Shown here in pieces: positions 27,397-37,428 of a stretch of DNA of 64,000 bases; position 1 is the stretch's first letter; the number at the start of each line of letters is the position of its first letter. The notes under the pieces are model-generated. The model saw only the letters and a program-made list of their open reading frames with translations. It was not told the DNA's origin and made no database searches. This DNA comes from AV80 sp035536995 (lineage in GTDB: Bacteria; Verrucomicrobiota; Verrucomicrobiia; Chthoniobacterales; UBA10450), in contig DATLNB010000071.1 of the NCBI GenBank assembly GCA_035536995.1, forward strand, positions 1-64,000, read 5' to 3'. The position numbers and the translations under genes were made by a program.

Positions 27397-30300
27397 ATGA
27401 AAAAATCGTCCCGTTGCCGTGGTTCAATCATCAGGCCTTTGCTGGCCGCTCTATTAATGCTTGGTGGAGTCGCTCTGCTCGCCCGCGCGGGCAGCTCCGG
27501 CGGCCGCCCGGCCAGCTCTGCAAACTCGTCCGGTGCGCCGCAAGTGAAGCAAGCTGCGGCCTCGACTCCCGGGGTCCCGCGCTTCCAGAATTATACTGCG
27601 CCGCCCGGACTGGCCGATGACGTGGGCGAGCCTTCCATCGGTTGTAACTGGAATTCCGAGGAAACGTTCAGCAACAGCATGTTCTCCATCCCGAACGGCG
27701 GGCGCGTCATGTTGTTCGGCGGTTTTTCGCCGGACCTTTACCGCGCGACCTTTAACGATTGCTCTTCGCCGGCGAAGCCCAACTGGGAGGCAAAGCCGTT
27801 GCTGCTCGCCGCCACTCCGCGCGCGGCCGGCGACCCAATCCTCTTCACCGATCCGATCACGGGTCGCACTTTTGTTTCCCAGCTCGAGGGATTGACGCCT
27901 GCGGGCAGCACGACCGATATCACGGATAACGATGGCGACACGTTCATGCCCAGCGAAGGATCGAACCTTCCGTCGGACATCGATCACCAGACCTTCGGCG
28001 GCGGGCCATTTCACGATCCGAAGCCCCCGACCGTCGGGACCTATCCTCACGCCGTTTATTACGCTTCCCAGAGTGTGGGGGACGCGCGGGCTGCTGTCAG
28101 CGTTGATGGCGGCGTCACGTTTGGGCCGGGCTTCCCGATGTACACGATTGACCAGTGCGCGGGATTGCACGGCCACATCAAGGTTTCGCCGAAAGACGGC
28201 ACTGTTTATGTGCCTAACCGCGGCTGCGGCGGAGAGGTGCCTTTTCACGAGACCGGCGCCCGGCAGGCAGTGGTGGTCTCGGAGGATAACGGGATTACCT
28301 GGAGTGTCCGGCCGATTCCGGACGCGACCACTCACGGCAGCGGGGACCTGACCAATACGATTCTGGGCACGCGCGATCCGTCGGTGGCGATCGACGCTGA
28401 GGGCACGGTCTATTTCGTTTATCAATCTGAGGAACGCGAAACTGGTTCGACCGATCCGAACGATAAAGCGGGCGACTCGCTTCCAAAGGTCGCTGTTTCC
28501 CACGACAAAGGCCTGACCTGGGAACCGAGCGTTTATGTCGGCGCCAACGTGCTCAATGGCGGGCCGATTCGGAACGCTACCTTCGTTACCGCAACTGCCG
28601 GCAGCGCCGGCCGCGCAGCGGTCGCCTTTTTCGGCACAGAAACGGGGGGCAACAACTGGCAGTGCGGTGAAGGCGATGATTGCTCGGGCGACGCCGGCCT
28701 CTTCCCGCGTGATCCTTTCACCGGGGTCTGGTATCTCTACATCTCGACCACGTTTGACGGCGGCAAGACTTGGACGACCCAAAACGTCACCCCCGGCGAT
28801 CCGATCCAGCGCGGCGGAATTTGCGGCGGCGGCACCTGCCGAAACCTGCTCGACTTCATGGATCTGCAGATCGACAAGCAAGGCCGCATTCTGGTGGCCG
28901 GTGAGGATGGCTGCGTCGGCGCCTGTGTGCAGGGCGGACCGAACTCCTTCACGGCGAAAGGATTTATCACCCGGCAATCCGGCGGGAAACGGATGATCGC
29001 GCAGTTTGATCCGGTCGAACCCGCGCTGGCCGGAGCGCCATTGGTGCGCGCCTCGATCGATGCCGCGAAAACCAAGGTAGAGCTTGCCTGGGATGTGCCG
29101 GATGACGCCGGCTCACCGATCACCGTCTATAACGTTTACCGGCGGACCGGCGCCGCTGGCCCGTTCGTCCTCATCGCAACGGTCCCGCAAACGAACTACA
29201 CCGACACGACCTTCAATGGAGCCGTCGCCAATGCTTATCACGTCACCGCGGTGAACGGCATGGGTGAAGGTCCGTTTTGCAGCGACGTCGTGCCGGTTGC
29301 GGGACCGGACCTCGGTAACCTCTGCGTGGCCCCGGGCGTGACCAAGCTGACCGACCCGGCCGGTGACACCAGTGCCGCGTTGGGCCTGGTGAGTCACCCG
29401 GCAGGTCCCGGAATGGATCTGCTCTCCCTCAAGCTCATCCAGCCGCTGGTCCCGAGCGGCCCCGTTAAGATCACGTTCCGGCTCAACACCGACCCGGGCA
29501 TTTCGCCTCAGCCGCCCGGATCGTCCTGGTACGTCTCGATGAAGATGCCGGACGGCAAAGTGCGCGGCGTCCATATGACGTGGGATGGGACGGATCCGAA
29601 ATTCGAGAGTTACATCGCGGAGCCGAACAATGGTGGAACCACTGATGGCCGCTTCATCGATCCGGCCAGTGTGAAACCCGCCGAGCCGGAAAGTAACTAC
29701 GACCCGGACCAGGGCATTATCGACATTGTGGTCAAGGCAAGCGACCTCGGCCTGAATCCCGGCGATGTGATTGGCGGCTTCAACGCTGCAGTCAGCCAGA
29801 CCGAGCCGACCCTCGGCGTCCTGACGACCACCTACGACCAAATGCCGGACAGCCTCGTTCATACGGATAGTTTCACCTTTGCCGGAAACGCGGCCTGCGC
29901 CTTGAATGCCGCACCGACGGCGAAGCTCGTGGCCACGCCCGAGGAAGGTAATCCGCCGCTGACCGTGAGCTTCGACGGCTCGACTTCGCTCGATCCGGAC
30001 GCCGGGGATTCGATCGCCTCGTACACGTTTACGTTTGGTGACGGAACGCCTCCGGTTACCCAGTCGAGTCCGACGATCAGTCACACCTATAAACACGGGG
30101 GCGGGTTCTTCGCGACGTTGACGGTGAAAGACTCGAAAGGATTGGACAGCTCCAATGTGGCGAGCGTGCAGATCAAAGTCGCCGCGCAGTTGCTCAACCT
30201 CTCCACGCGTTTGCGGGTCCAGCCGGGCGATAACGCGCTCATCGGAGGCTTAATCATCCTCGGTTCCGAACCGAAGAAAGTCATCCTCCGCGGAATCGGG

Positions 30301-30957
30301 CCCAGCCTGAATCTGCCGGGCAAGCTCGAGGATCCGACCCTCGAGCTCCATAACAGTGCCGGCGCGGTCATCGCCTCGAACGATGATTGGAAATCCGACC
30401 AGGCGGCCGTGGAAGGCAGCGGGATTCAGCCCACCGACGACCGCGAATCCGCGATTGTCCGAATGCTGGATCCCGGTTCTTACACCGTGGTCATGCGCGG
30501 GAAGAACAACACCAGCGGCATCGGTGTTGTCGAATCGTACGACATCGGGATCGATGCAAATGCGCGGCTCGCGAACCTGAGTTCCCGCGGGTTCATCGGC
30601 ACAGGAGACGAAGTCATGATCGGCGGTTTCTTCGCCGGCCCGCAAACGGCGGCGATCACCCGGATGGTGTTCCGCGCCATCGGGCCATCGCTCGCGAACC
30701 AGCAGGTGCCGCAGCCGATGCAGGATCCGACCCTCGAGTTGCGTAACGGGAACGGCTCTCTCCTTGCCTCGAATGACGATTGGGAAACATCCCCGAACAA
30801 AGCGGAGATCCAGGCCGCCGGATTGCAGCCTCAGGATTCACGCGAATCCGCGATCATGATTTCCAACTTCGAACCCGGTCCGTACACCGCGATCGTCCGC
30901 GGGAAAAATAACAGTACCGGTGTCGGCTTAGTGGAGATCTACGACATCCAGAAGTAA
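27397..30957 (+). CDS. Secreted Asp-box (sialidase-like) propeller with FN3, PKD and tandem module
   Basis: An 1186-residue exported protein. After the signal region, a propeller (about 60-530) carries Asp-box turns (SEDNGITW, SHDKGLTW, TFDGGKTW), the fold of sialidases and related BNR proteins, but I see no complete sialidase catalytic set. Then come a fibronectin type III domain (about 541-638), a beta-sandwich-like region (LTDPAGDT onward), a PKD domain (about 838-928, TFTFGDGTPP) and the module pair starting at residues 932 and 1058, ending VEIYDIQK. The Met at 27397 is chosen because GAAGGA lies ahead and a signal sequence follows; the Met at 27298 would add 33 residues. The next gene is a paralogue. 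Binding or cleaving of extracellular glycans is possible but unproven. Confidence 0.82.
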   Translation: MKKSSRCRGSIIRPLLAALLMLGGVALLARAGSSGGRPASSANSSGAPQVKQAAASTPGVPRFQNYTAPPGLADDVGEPSIGCNWNSEETFSNSMFSIPNGGRVMLFGGFSPDLYRATFNDCSSPAKPNWEAKPLLLAATPRAAGDPILFTDPITGRTFVSQLEGLTPAGSTTDITDNDGDTFMPSEGSNLPSDIDHQTFGGGPFHDPKPPTVGTYPHAVYYASQSVGDARAAVSVDGGVTFGPGFPMYTIDQCAGLHGHIKVSPKDGTVYVPNRGCGGEVPFHETGARQAVVVSEDNGITWSVRPIPDATTHGSGDLTNTILGTRDPSVAIDAEGTVYFVYQSEERETGSTDPNDKAGDSLPKVAVSHDKGLTWEPSVYVGANVLNGGPIRNATFVTATAGSAGRAAVAFFGTETGGNNWQCGEGDDCSGDAGLFPRDPFTGVWYLYISTTFDGGKTWTTQNVTPGDPIQRGGICGGGTCRNLLDFMDLQIDKQGRILVAGEDGCVGACVQGGPNSFTAKGFITRQSGGKRMIAQFDPVEPALAGAPLVRASIDAAKTKVELAWDVPDDAGSPITVYNVYRRTGAAGPFVLIATVPQTNYTDTTFNGAVANAYHVTAVNGMGEGPFCSDVVPVAGPDLGNLCVAPGVTKLTDPAGDTSAALGLVSHPAGPGMDLLSLKLIQPLVPSGPVKITFRLNTDPGISPQPPGSSWYVSMKMPDGKVRGVHMTWDGTDPKFESYIAEPNNGGTTDGRFIDPASVKPAEPESNYDPDQGIIDIVVKASDLGLNPGDVIGGFNAAVSQTEPTLGVLTTTYDQMPDSLVHTDSFTFAGNAACALNAAPTAKLVATPEEGNPPLTVSFDGSTSLDPDAGDSIASYTFTFGDGTPPVTQSSPTISHTYKHGGGFFATLTVKDSKGLDSSNVASVQIKVAAQLLNLSTRLRVQPGDNALIGGLIILGSEPKKVILRGIGPSLNLPGKLEDPTLELHNSAGAVIASNDDWKSDQAAVEGSGIQPTDDRESAIVRMLDPGSYTVVMRGKNNTSGIGVVESYDIGIDANARLANLSSRGFIGTGDEVMIGGFFAGPQTAAITRMVFRAIGPSLANQQVPQPMQDPTLELRNGNGSLLASNDDWETSPNKAEIQAAGLQPQDSRESAIMISNFEPGPYTAIVRGKNNSTGVGLVEIYDIQK

Positions 30958-31059
30958 CGGCGACGAAGCTCGACATCAGCCCGTCGTCCTGGAACAATCT
31001 TCTGTCATTCGCCTTTCCCCAGAGAGGCGAATGGCAGGACGGTTCACGGAGGGACGAGC

Positions 31060-34000
31060 ATGCAGAAACATTCGGCGTCGGAATCAGGGATTTTCCATCC
31101 TCGAACGTTTGCCGCCTTTTTGCTCTGCCTTGTCGCGGGGCTGTTGGGGGTTCTGGCCCTCGCGGAACCGCAACCACCCGCTACGCCGCAGGCTCCGTCT
31201 GTAACGCTGGCTGCTCCGACGTTCGGGCAACCAGTCATCAACGGCATCGGCGGCACCGGTTTCGAGCAGGCTCTCCGCCTCGATCCGACGAATCCGAACC
31301 GCGTTTACACGAGCACTCCAGGAAGCGCTTCGGCTGACACCAGTTGGATCTGGCATTCGCTCGATGGCGGAAAGACCTTTAAATGGGTCACCGGCGCGAC
31401 CGCCTTTGAAGGGAAAGTGACGACCTGCCATGGTGGTGGCGACACCGAGCTGGGCGTGGATGAAAAAGGCCGGCTCTATTTCAATGACCTGACCCTGGCC
31501 AATTTCAGCACCGCCCGCTCCGACGATTTCGGCGCTACTTTTACCTGCAGCAACACCGGTGTGCCGGACACGGCGGTGGATCGCCAGTGGTATGCGTTCG
31601 ACGGCGATCCCTTGAATGGCGGCAGTGTCTATCTGGTGAACGACGAGATCGGGCCAGGCGGCGTTGTTTGCGGAAGCAGCACGGGCAACAACGTCCTGGT
31701 GATGTATCGCTCGCCGGTAACCGGCCTAGAACCTACAGCCGGTATCCAGTTCGGCCCGCCGAACAGGGTTACGCCTGTTGGCAGTTGCGACGAAGCGATC
31801 ATGGGCAACAACGAGGTCAGTCCTGTCGCGACCACCCTCGGCCAGCCGAACGGGAGCGGCGGATACGCGACGCTGCCGGCGCCGGTCAAACATGTGTTTG
31901 TGATTCACGATAATGCCCAGCTCAACAAGATCCTGGTCGGGCGCTGTTTTCCGGTCGCGTTCGGTCCACCAATCGCAAACGTGAGCGATCCGAGTGGTTT
32001 AAATTGCACCGACATCCTCGTCGCCGATCTGGGCCCAAATGCGAAGACTGGCGGCGATTTCCCGACGATGGCGATCGACAGAGCGGGCAACCTGTACGCC
32101 GTTTGGGAGCAGGCGCCGCTCACCGGTGGCGTGATCTCCGGCGATGTTGTCTTGAAATTTTCCTACTCAACCGATCAGGGGAACACCTGGTCGGCGCCGA
32201 GGGAGATCGACACTTCGGGATCGCCGGTGGGCACTTTGCACCAAAACGTTTTCGCGTGGATCAACGCCGGCGACGACGGCCGAGTCAACATCGTCTGGTA
32301 TGGAACGCCGGGAATCGCCACGACGGGCGCGAAAGGTCCCGACGATTGCAACGACTGCGTCTGGAGCCTGTGGATGGTGCAATCGCTCAACGCCCACGAC
32401 GCGGTTCCCACCTTCACCACGCCGATTCTTGCCAGCGGGCATCATATTCACAAAGGGAACGTTCAGACTTTGATCGGCGGACAGAACCAGCTTTCCAGCC
32501 GGGCGCTTGGAGACTTCCTTCAGGTCCGCACAGGGCCATTCGGCGAAGCGCAAATCGCTTACGCGGACTCGAACAACATCATCGGCTCCGCGGTGGCGCA
32601 CGGAATGTACGTCCGGCAAAACGGGGGCGAAGGTCTCTACGCCGCGCTTTCTCCAGTGAACATCCCCGGGCTCACGCCAACGAACGGCGTTTCCGATCCC
32701 TCGGGCGACGGCAAATACGAGGTCAATGGAACCAGCAGCGCGAGCATGCCGCAGCTCGACATCATGAGCTCGAGCATTTCGAAGGTCACGTCAGCGCCCT
32801 GTTCAGCGAGCGATCCCTGTTACCGGGTGGTGATGCAATTGAACAATCTGAGTCTCGCACCAACGCTCACCCAGGATCCCGACCCCGATCTCGTCTGGAT
32901 CACGCAATGGTTCGTGCCTTCAACGGTCAATGTTAACGGCGGAAAGAATTTTCACGTTTACGCCGAGTCACTGAACGGCGCGCCCTTGCAATGTTTTGTG
33001 GGCGAAAACGCCGTCCAGGTGGTCGGTGGCGGTGGCGTGATCACGTATCCCGGCGCAAGCGCGCTGCCGGCCGCCAACTGTCAATCGACCCTCGGCCCGA
33101 ATGGCACGATCACGATTTACGTCCCGCTCTCGAGCGTTCCCGAGACCGATCCGATCGACAATCGGCTCCATGAAGTCACAGCGAGCACGATGACGCTCGC
33201 CCAGCCGGCGAACAGCGTCCCGTCCTTTGGCGGCATCGGCGGATCGCTCTTTAACCTGATCGATGTGGCCCAGGCATACGTATTCGATCCCGCGGGCGCT
33301 CCTGCACCGACACCAACACCAACACCCGCCGTCACCGCTACACCTTCGGCAACTCCAAGCGCGACTCCCGGCTCGACTCCGACTCCAACTCCCACCCCAA
33401 CCGCTTCAGCGACGCCGACTCCCACCCCGACCCCAACGCCTACCCCGAGCGCGACGCCTACCGCCTCGCCCACACCCGCCAACGTCGAGTTGTTGAACAT
33501 CTCCGGCCGCGTCGTCGTCCAGACCGGCGACCAGGTCGGCATTGCCGGGTTCATCGTGAAAGGCTCCGGCTTCAAACGTGTCATCGCGCGCGCCATCGGA
33601 CCTTCGATGACAGTTAACGGCGCGCCAGTCGCGGGCCGCTTGATGGATCCGATCCTGGAGTTGCACGACAGCAATGGGGTGACGCTGACGAACGATAATT
33701 GGCGCAGCGGTGGCCAGGAATCGGAGATTCAACAAAGCGGCCTGGCCCCGGCAAATGACAACGAAGCAGCCATTATCCGGACCGTGCCGCCCGGTGCGTT
33801 CACCGCCATTATTCGGGGCGCGAACAACACCACCGGTATTGGCGTGATCGAGATTTACGATTTGGGATCGATCTCCGCCGCGGAAAGAGAAGAACGTATT
33901 ACGGAACCGGACGTGCCCGAAGCCGCGATCGAGCTCGGCAATCTTTCCGTCCGCGCGGACGTCCAGACCGGGGACAACGTCCTGATTGACGGAATCATTT

Positions 34001-34320
34001 TGCGCGGGGGAACTCCGAAGCGCGTTCTTTTCCGCGCGCTCGGTCCGTCCCTGCAGTCGGGTGGCCAACCGGTTTCGGGGCGGTTGCAGAATCCGACCCT
34101 GGAGCTGCGCGATCCGAACGGCTTGCTTTTGCAAACAAACGACGATTGGCAATCTGGCGGGAACGCCTCCGATATCCAGGCTACCGGTCTCGCGCCGGCT
34201 GACCCGAAAGAGTCCGCGATTCTGGTCACGCTGCCCAACGGCGATTACACAACCATTTTGCGTGGGGTGAACCAAACGACCGGGATCGCCCTCTCCGAAG
34301 CGTACAAACTGGATAATTAG
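31060..34320 (+). CDS. Secreted Asp-box propeller paralogue with Thr/Pro linker and split tandem module
   Basis: A 1086-residue exported protein related in layout to the upstream gene. The signal sequence (about 1-35) leads to a propeller with Asp-box-like turns (SLDGGKTF, STDQGNTW) and a beta-sandwich-like region starting VSDPSGDG that matches the equivalent part of the neighbour. A long Thr/Pro linker (about 747-808) of repeated Pro-Thr units follows. The module pair starts at residues 811 and 959. The spacing of 148 residues is longer than the usual 124-129 because an acidic insert (around EREERITEPDVPEA) separates the copies. The protein ends EAYKLDN. The start at 31060 is backed by GGAGGG about ten bases ahead. 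No catalytic set is recognised. Confidence 0.82.
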   Translation: MQKHSASESGIFHPRTFAAFLLCLVAGLLGVLALAEPQPPATPQAPSVTLAAPTFGQPVINGIGGTGFEQALRLDPTNPNRVYTSTPGSASADTSWIWHSLDGGKTFKWVTGATAFEGKVTTCHGGGDTELGVDEKGRLYFNDLTLANFSTARSDDFGATFTCSNTGVPDTAVDRQWYAFDGDPLNGGSVYLVNDEIGPGGVVCGSSTGNNVLVMYRSPVTGLEPTAGIQFGPPNRVTPVGSCDEAIMGNNEVSPVATTLGQPNGSGGYATLPAPVKHVFVIHDNAQLNKILVGRCFPVAFGPPIANVSDPSGLNCTDILVADLGPNAKTGGDFPTMAIDRAGNLYAVWEQAPLTGGVISGDVVLKFSYSTDQGNTWSAPREIDTSGSPVGTLHQNVFAWINAGDDGRVNIVWYGTPGIATTGAKGPDDCNDCVWSLWMVQSLNAHDAVPTFTTPILASGHHIHKGNVQTLIGGQNQLSSRALGDFLQVRTGPFGEAQIAYADSNNIIGSAVAHGMYVRQNGGEGLYAALSPVNIPGLTPTNGVSDPSGDGKYEVNGTSSASMPQLDIMSSSISKVTSAPCSASDPCYRVVMQLNNLSLAPTLTQDPDPDLVWITQWFVPSTVNVNGGKNFHVYAESLNGAPLQCFVGENAVQVVGGGGVITYPGASALPAANCQSTLGPNGTITIYVPLSSVPETDPIDNRLHEVTASTMTLAQPANSVPSFGGIGGSLFNLIDVAQAYVFDPAGAPAPTPTPTPAVTATPSATPSATPGSTPTPTPTPTASATPTPTPTPTPTPSATPTASPTPANVELLNISGRVVVQTGDQVGIAGFIVKGSGFKRVIARAIGPSMTVNGAPVAGRLMDPILELHDSNGVTLTNDNWRSGGQESEIQQSGLAPANDNEAAIIRTVPPGAFTAIIRGANNTTGIGVIEIYDLGSISAAEREERITEPDVPEAAIELGNLSVRADVQTGDNVLIDGIILRGGTPKRVLFRALGPSLQSGGQPVSGRLQNPTLELRDPNGLLLQTNDDWQSGGNASDIQATGLAPADPKESAILVTLPNGDYTTILRGVNQTTGIALSEAYKLDN

Positions 34321-34374
34321 CGCAGCTTATCACTCGCATGAATGCTCCGTCGCGCTGTGCCACAGTGCGGAGCA

Positions 34375-35316
34375 ATGGCGCGGCCAGGCAAACTTCTCAT
34401 TCTGTCGGCATTTGCCGCCCTTTACCTGGTCTGGGGTTCGACCTACCTCGCTATCCGCTTCGCCATCGAGACGATCCCGCCGTTGCTCATGGCGGGAACG
34501 CGTTTTCTTCTTGCCGGCCTGCTCATGTGGGGTTTCGCGCGCTGGCAGGGCGCTCCGAAGGGCTCGCTGGCGAACTGGCGGACCGCCCTGATCATCGGCG
34601 CCTGTCTCCTTCTCGGTGGCAACGGCGGCGTGACCCTGTCCGAACAATACATTTCGTCCGGGCTCGCCTCGGTCGTGGTGGCAACCGTCCCGATCTATAT
34701 GGCATTGTTCGCCTGGTGGACCGGTATCGCAAAGCGCCCAAGCCCGATCGTGTGGGCCGGCCTGGCCGGCGGTTTCGCGGGCGTGGCAATCCTTCTCGCG
34801 CCCACGCTTCAATCTTCGACCGCCGGCGACAAGGCAGGGATCGGGATGGTCATCCTGCTTTTTTCGTCGCTCATCTGGTCTGCCGGCTCCATTTATTCGC
34901 GCAAAGCAAAAAGCGCCGCGCCTCCGCTCCTCCTGGCCGGGCAGCAGATGATTTGCGGTGGCGGTCTTCTCGCCCTCGGCGGCTTCCTAACGGGCGAACA
35001 TCATCGCTTCGACGCCGCCAAAATCAGCCTGCTCTCGATCGGCTCGTTCGCTTACCTTGTTATAATCGGCGCGCTCGTCGGCTACACCGCTTACATCTTT
35101 CTCCTCCGCCACTGTGAGCCGGCCAAAGTCGCCACCTACGCCTACGTCAATCCGATCGTAGCCGTGATCCTCGGCGCGCTTTTCGCCGGCGAAACGCTCT
35201 CCCCGCGCGCCATCCTCGCTGCGACCCTCATTATCGGCTCAGTCGCGCTCGTGATTACCGTCCAGCAAACCATGCCTGAACCCATCGCGAGCGTCGAAAG
35301 CGGAAAGGAAGATTGA
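34375..35316 (+). CDS. EamA-family (DMT superfamily) transporter
   Basis: A 313-residue inner-membrane protein with about ten hydrophobic helices arranged as two EamA halves. Signatures are LVWGSTYLAIRFAIETIPP at the N-terminus and the second-half boundary near SLIWSAGSIYSRKAK. Members export amino acids, purines or related metabolites; the substrate cannot be told from sequence. I chose the Met at 34375 because GGAG lies about three to six bases ahead and the protein then begins where the family does; an ATG at 34342 would add 11 residues. It is a lone metabolic gene between secreted-protein genes with no evident functional link. Confidence 0.9.
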   Translation: MARPGKLLILSAFAALYLVWGSTYLAIRFAIETIPPLLMAGTRFLLAGLLMWGFARWQGAPKGSLANWRTALIIGACLLLGGNGGVTLSEQYISSGLASVVVATVPIYMALFAWWTGIAKRPSPIVWAGLAGGFAGVAILLAPTLQSSTAGDKAGIGMVILLFSSLIWSAGSIYSRKAKSAAPPLLLAGQQMICGGGLLALGGFLTGEHHRFDAAKISLLSIGSFAYLVIIGALVGYTAYIFLLRHCEPAKVATYAYVNPIVAVILGALFAGETLSPRAILAATLIIGSVALVITVQQTMPEPIASVESGKED

Positions 35317-35537
35317 ACTCCGACCCCCCCGACGGCTCTGCATTCAAATTCGGGCTCTTGATCCTGATCCTTTCTTGAGGCCGGTCCGAGCGCTCAGGAT
35401 TTAGCGATGTAGTTCCGGCCGCGGCTGCAGTTCTCGAAACCGGCCCCAACTCCGAAGCCAGCACCTGGCCCCCGGAGAAACCCTGAAACTTTCTTCAGTT
35501 TTCCCGGTAGCAGGAGACGAACAGGGCCTGCTTCTTT

Positions 35538-37112
35538 ATGAAAAAACACTATTTGCTTCTCGGCTTGACGGTGTGCGGTCTCGCGTTCGTCGGGCCTATC
35601 CAGGTCGCACGGGCCGCTGCCGGCGACCTCTATCTCAGCGGCGACGGTTTATCGGTCCCGCGAATATCTCCCAATGGGACGAAGAGCACCTTCGTCACCG
35701 GCGTTAACTTCGCCGCCGGCCTCGGATTCGACCCGAGCGGCAACCTTTTCGTTATTGGCTATGCCGACGATCAGATCTTCAAGGTCACTCCCTCAGGAAC
35801 CAAGACTGTTTTCGCGAACGATCCCGATGCGATCAACCTGGCGGTAAACGCCAGCGGTGAGGTCTTTGTCGCCGAGAACAACGGGATCGCAAAATATTCG
35901 CCGGCCGGCGCCAAGAGTCCGTTCGCGACCGGATTATCGAATCCGCAGGGGCTCGCCTTTGATCGCGCCGGTAATCTTTTCGTGGCGAATTTCGGCAACG
36001 GCACGATCGCAAGAATCACTCCGGCAGGCGTGAGGACAACGTTTGCCTCCGGCCTGGTCAAGCCCGCCAGCCTTGCCTTCGACGGCAGCGGCAATTTGTT
36101 CGTTTCCGATTACGGAACTAATCAGGTGCTGCGCTTCAGTCCGGCCGGCACATCCACCATCGCCGCCTCAGGATTCGCGAACGTGGAAGGCGTCGCCGTC
36201 GACGCGGCCGGCAACCTTTACGTCGGAGACAGGGCCAGCGGCGGTCCATTCGTTTACAAAATCGTGAACGCCGTTAAGACGATCTTCACCAGCGAGGGCA
36301 TCTCGACGCGTTTCATGGTATTCGAGCCGGCGCGTGCTTTCCCACTGAACATCTCCACCCGCTTGCGCGTCCAGACCGGCGATAACGTTCTGATCGGCGG
36401 CTTCATCATCACCGGCACAGCGCCGAAGAAAGTGATTCTGCGCGCCGTCGGTCCATCGCTCGGAGCAGCCGGGGTAAGCGATGCGCTCCAGGATCCGATC
36501 CTGCAGCTATACAATTCCGCCGGCACTTTTGTGAACAGCAATGACAATTGGAAAGACACCAACGCAGCCGGGATTCAGCAAACCGGCGTCCCACCGAGCG
36601 ATGATCGTGAGTCGGCGCTCGTCATTACGCTGGGGCCCGGAAATTACACCTGTGTCGTCCGCGGGAAGAGCAACAGCACCGGGGTCGCACTCGTCGAAGC
36701 TTATGATCTGGATCCTGCGGCCAACTCCCGCCTTGCGAACATCAGCTCCCGCGGATTCGTCGAGAGCGGCAATAATGTCATGATCGGCGGCTTCATCATC
36801 GGGTCGGGTAACGGCGCCGGGAAAGTGGTCGTGCGTGCCATTGGTCCGTCCCTTGCCTCGGCCGGGGTCGCGAATCCGCTGGTCGACCCGGTCCTGCGTC
36901 TGTATGACGGCAATGGCACCCAGCTCGCGTTTAACGACGACTGGAAAACAGCAAACAATCAGGCCGAGATCCAAAACTCCGGCGTTCCGCCGACCAGTGA
37001 ATTCGAATCGGCCATTCTCACGACGCTTCCAAACGGGAATTACACAGCCGTCGTTCGAGACCTGCAAAATCGGCCGGGCGTAGGGCTCGTGGAACTTTAC
37101 TCGCTGCAGTAG
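35538..37112 (+). CDS. Secreted NHL/SMP-30-like propeller with C-terminal tandem module
   Basis: A 524-residue exported protein, the smallest of the tandem-module set. The signal peptide (1-26, ending ARA) precedes a six-bladed-type propeller (about 30-262) with repeats such as GLAFDRAGNLFVANFGNG and GVAVDAAGNLYVGD, close to NHL and SMP-30 patterns. The module pair starts at residues 270 and 399 and ends VELYSLQ. No catalytic residues stand out, so binding is more likely than catalysis. The passenger is unrelated to its neighbours, which shows that the module pair combines with different folds. Confidence 0.83.
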   Translation: MKKHYLLLGLTVCGLAFVGPIQVARAAAGDLYLSGDGLSVPRISPNGTKSTFVTGVNFAAGLGFDPSGNLFVIGYADDQIFKVTPSGTKTVFANDPDAINLAVNASGEVFVAENNGIAKYSPAGAKSPFATGLSNPQGLAFDRAGNLFVANFGNGTIARITPAGVRTTFASGLVKPASLAFDGSGNLFVSDYGTNQVLRFSPAGTSTIAASGFANVEGVAVDAAGNLYVGDRASGGPFVYKIVNAVKTIFTSEGISTRFMVFEPARAFPLNISTRLRVQTGDNVLIGGFIITGTAPKKVILRAVGPSLGAAGVSDALQDPILQLYNSAGTFVNSNDNWKDTNAAGIQQTGVPPSDDRESALVITLGPGNYTCVVRGKSNSTGVALVEAYDLDPAANSRLANISSRGFVESGNNVMIGGFIIGSGNGAGKVVVRAIGPSLASAGVANPLVDPVLRLYDGNGTQLAFNDDWKTANNQAEIQNSGVPPTSEFESAILTTLPNGNYTAVVRDLQNRPGVGLVELYSLQ

Positions 37113-37428
37113 GCGAGCCGACCGGGAACGCTCCGGTCGCGCGCTTCAAAAGGCGCTATATTCGGCTACGCGCACGCGCCGCTGACGTCTTCGTGTTCGG
37201 TGTCATCTCGAGACAGCCGCGAAGGGACGGAGTGACTCATGACCCGATTAGACTTTTGGTCACAACCGTGCTAAATGCTCGTATGAAACACAGAAGAACT
37301 ACTGTTACTCACGGTCTGTTTATGCGCTTGAGCGCCACGTTCATCAGTTAAAACCGGCTGTGGAAAAATGGCCATTTGAGAAACCCCCCTGCAAAACACA
37401 AATAATATTCACAGCATAATTAGAAGAG
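37113..37428. other. Gene-free gap becoming AT-rich toward the next gene
   Basis: No gene is seen. The left end holds a weak hairpin (GACCGG at 37120-37125 against CCGGTC at 37133-37138). The right half is AT-rich: the 60 bases at 37381-37440 contain only 21 G or C. The low GC continues into the first two thirds of the next gene, suggesting that the upstream region and passenger came in together. Confidence 0.5.

Noticed and set aside
27454..28977. A 507-codon minus-strand frame opposite the Asp-box protein
   Set aside because: Shadow of repeated coding sequence; no start signal and no family features.
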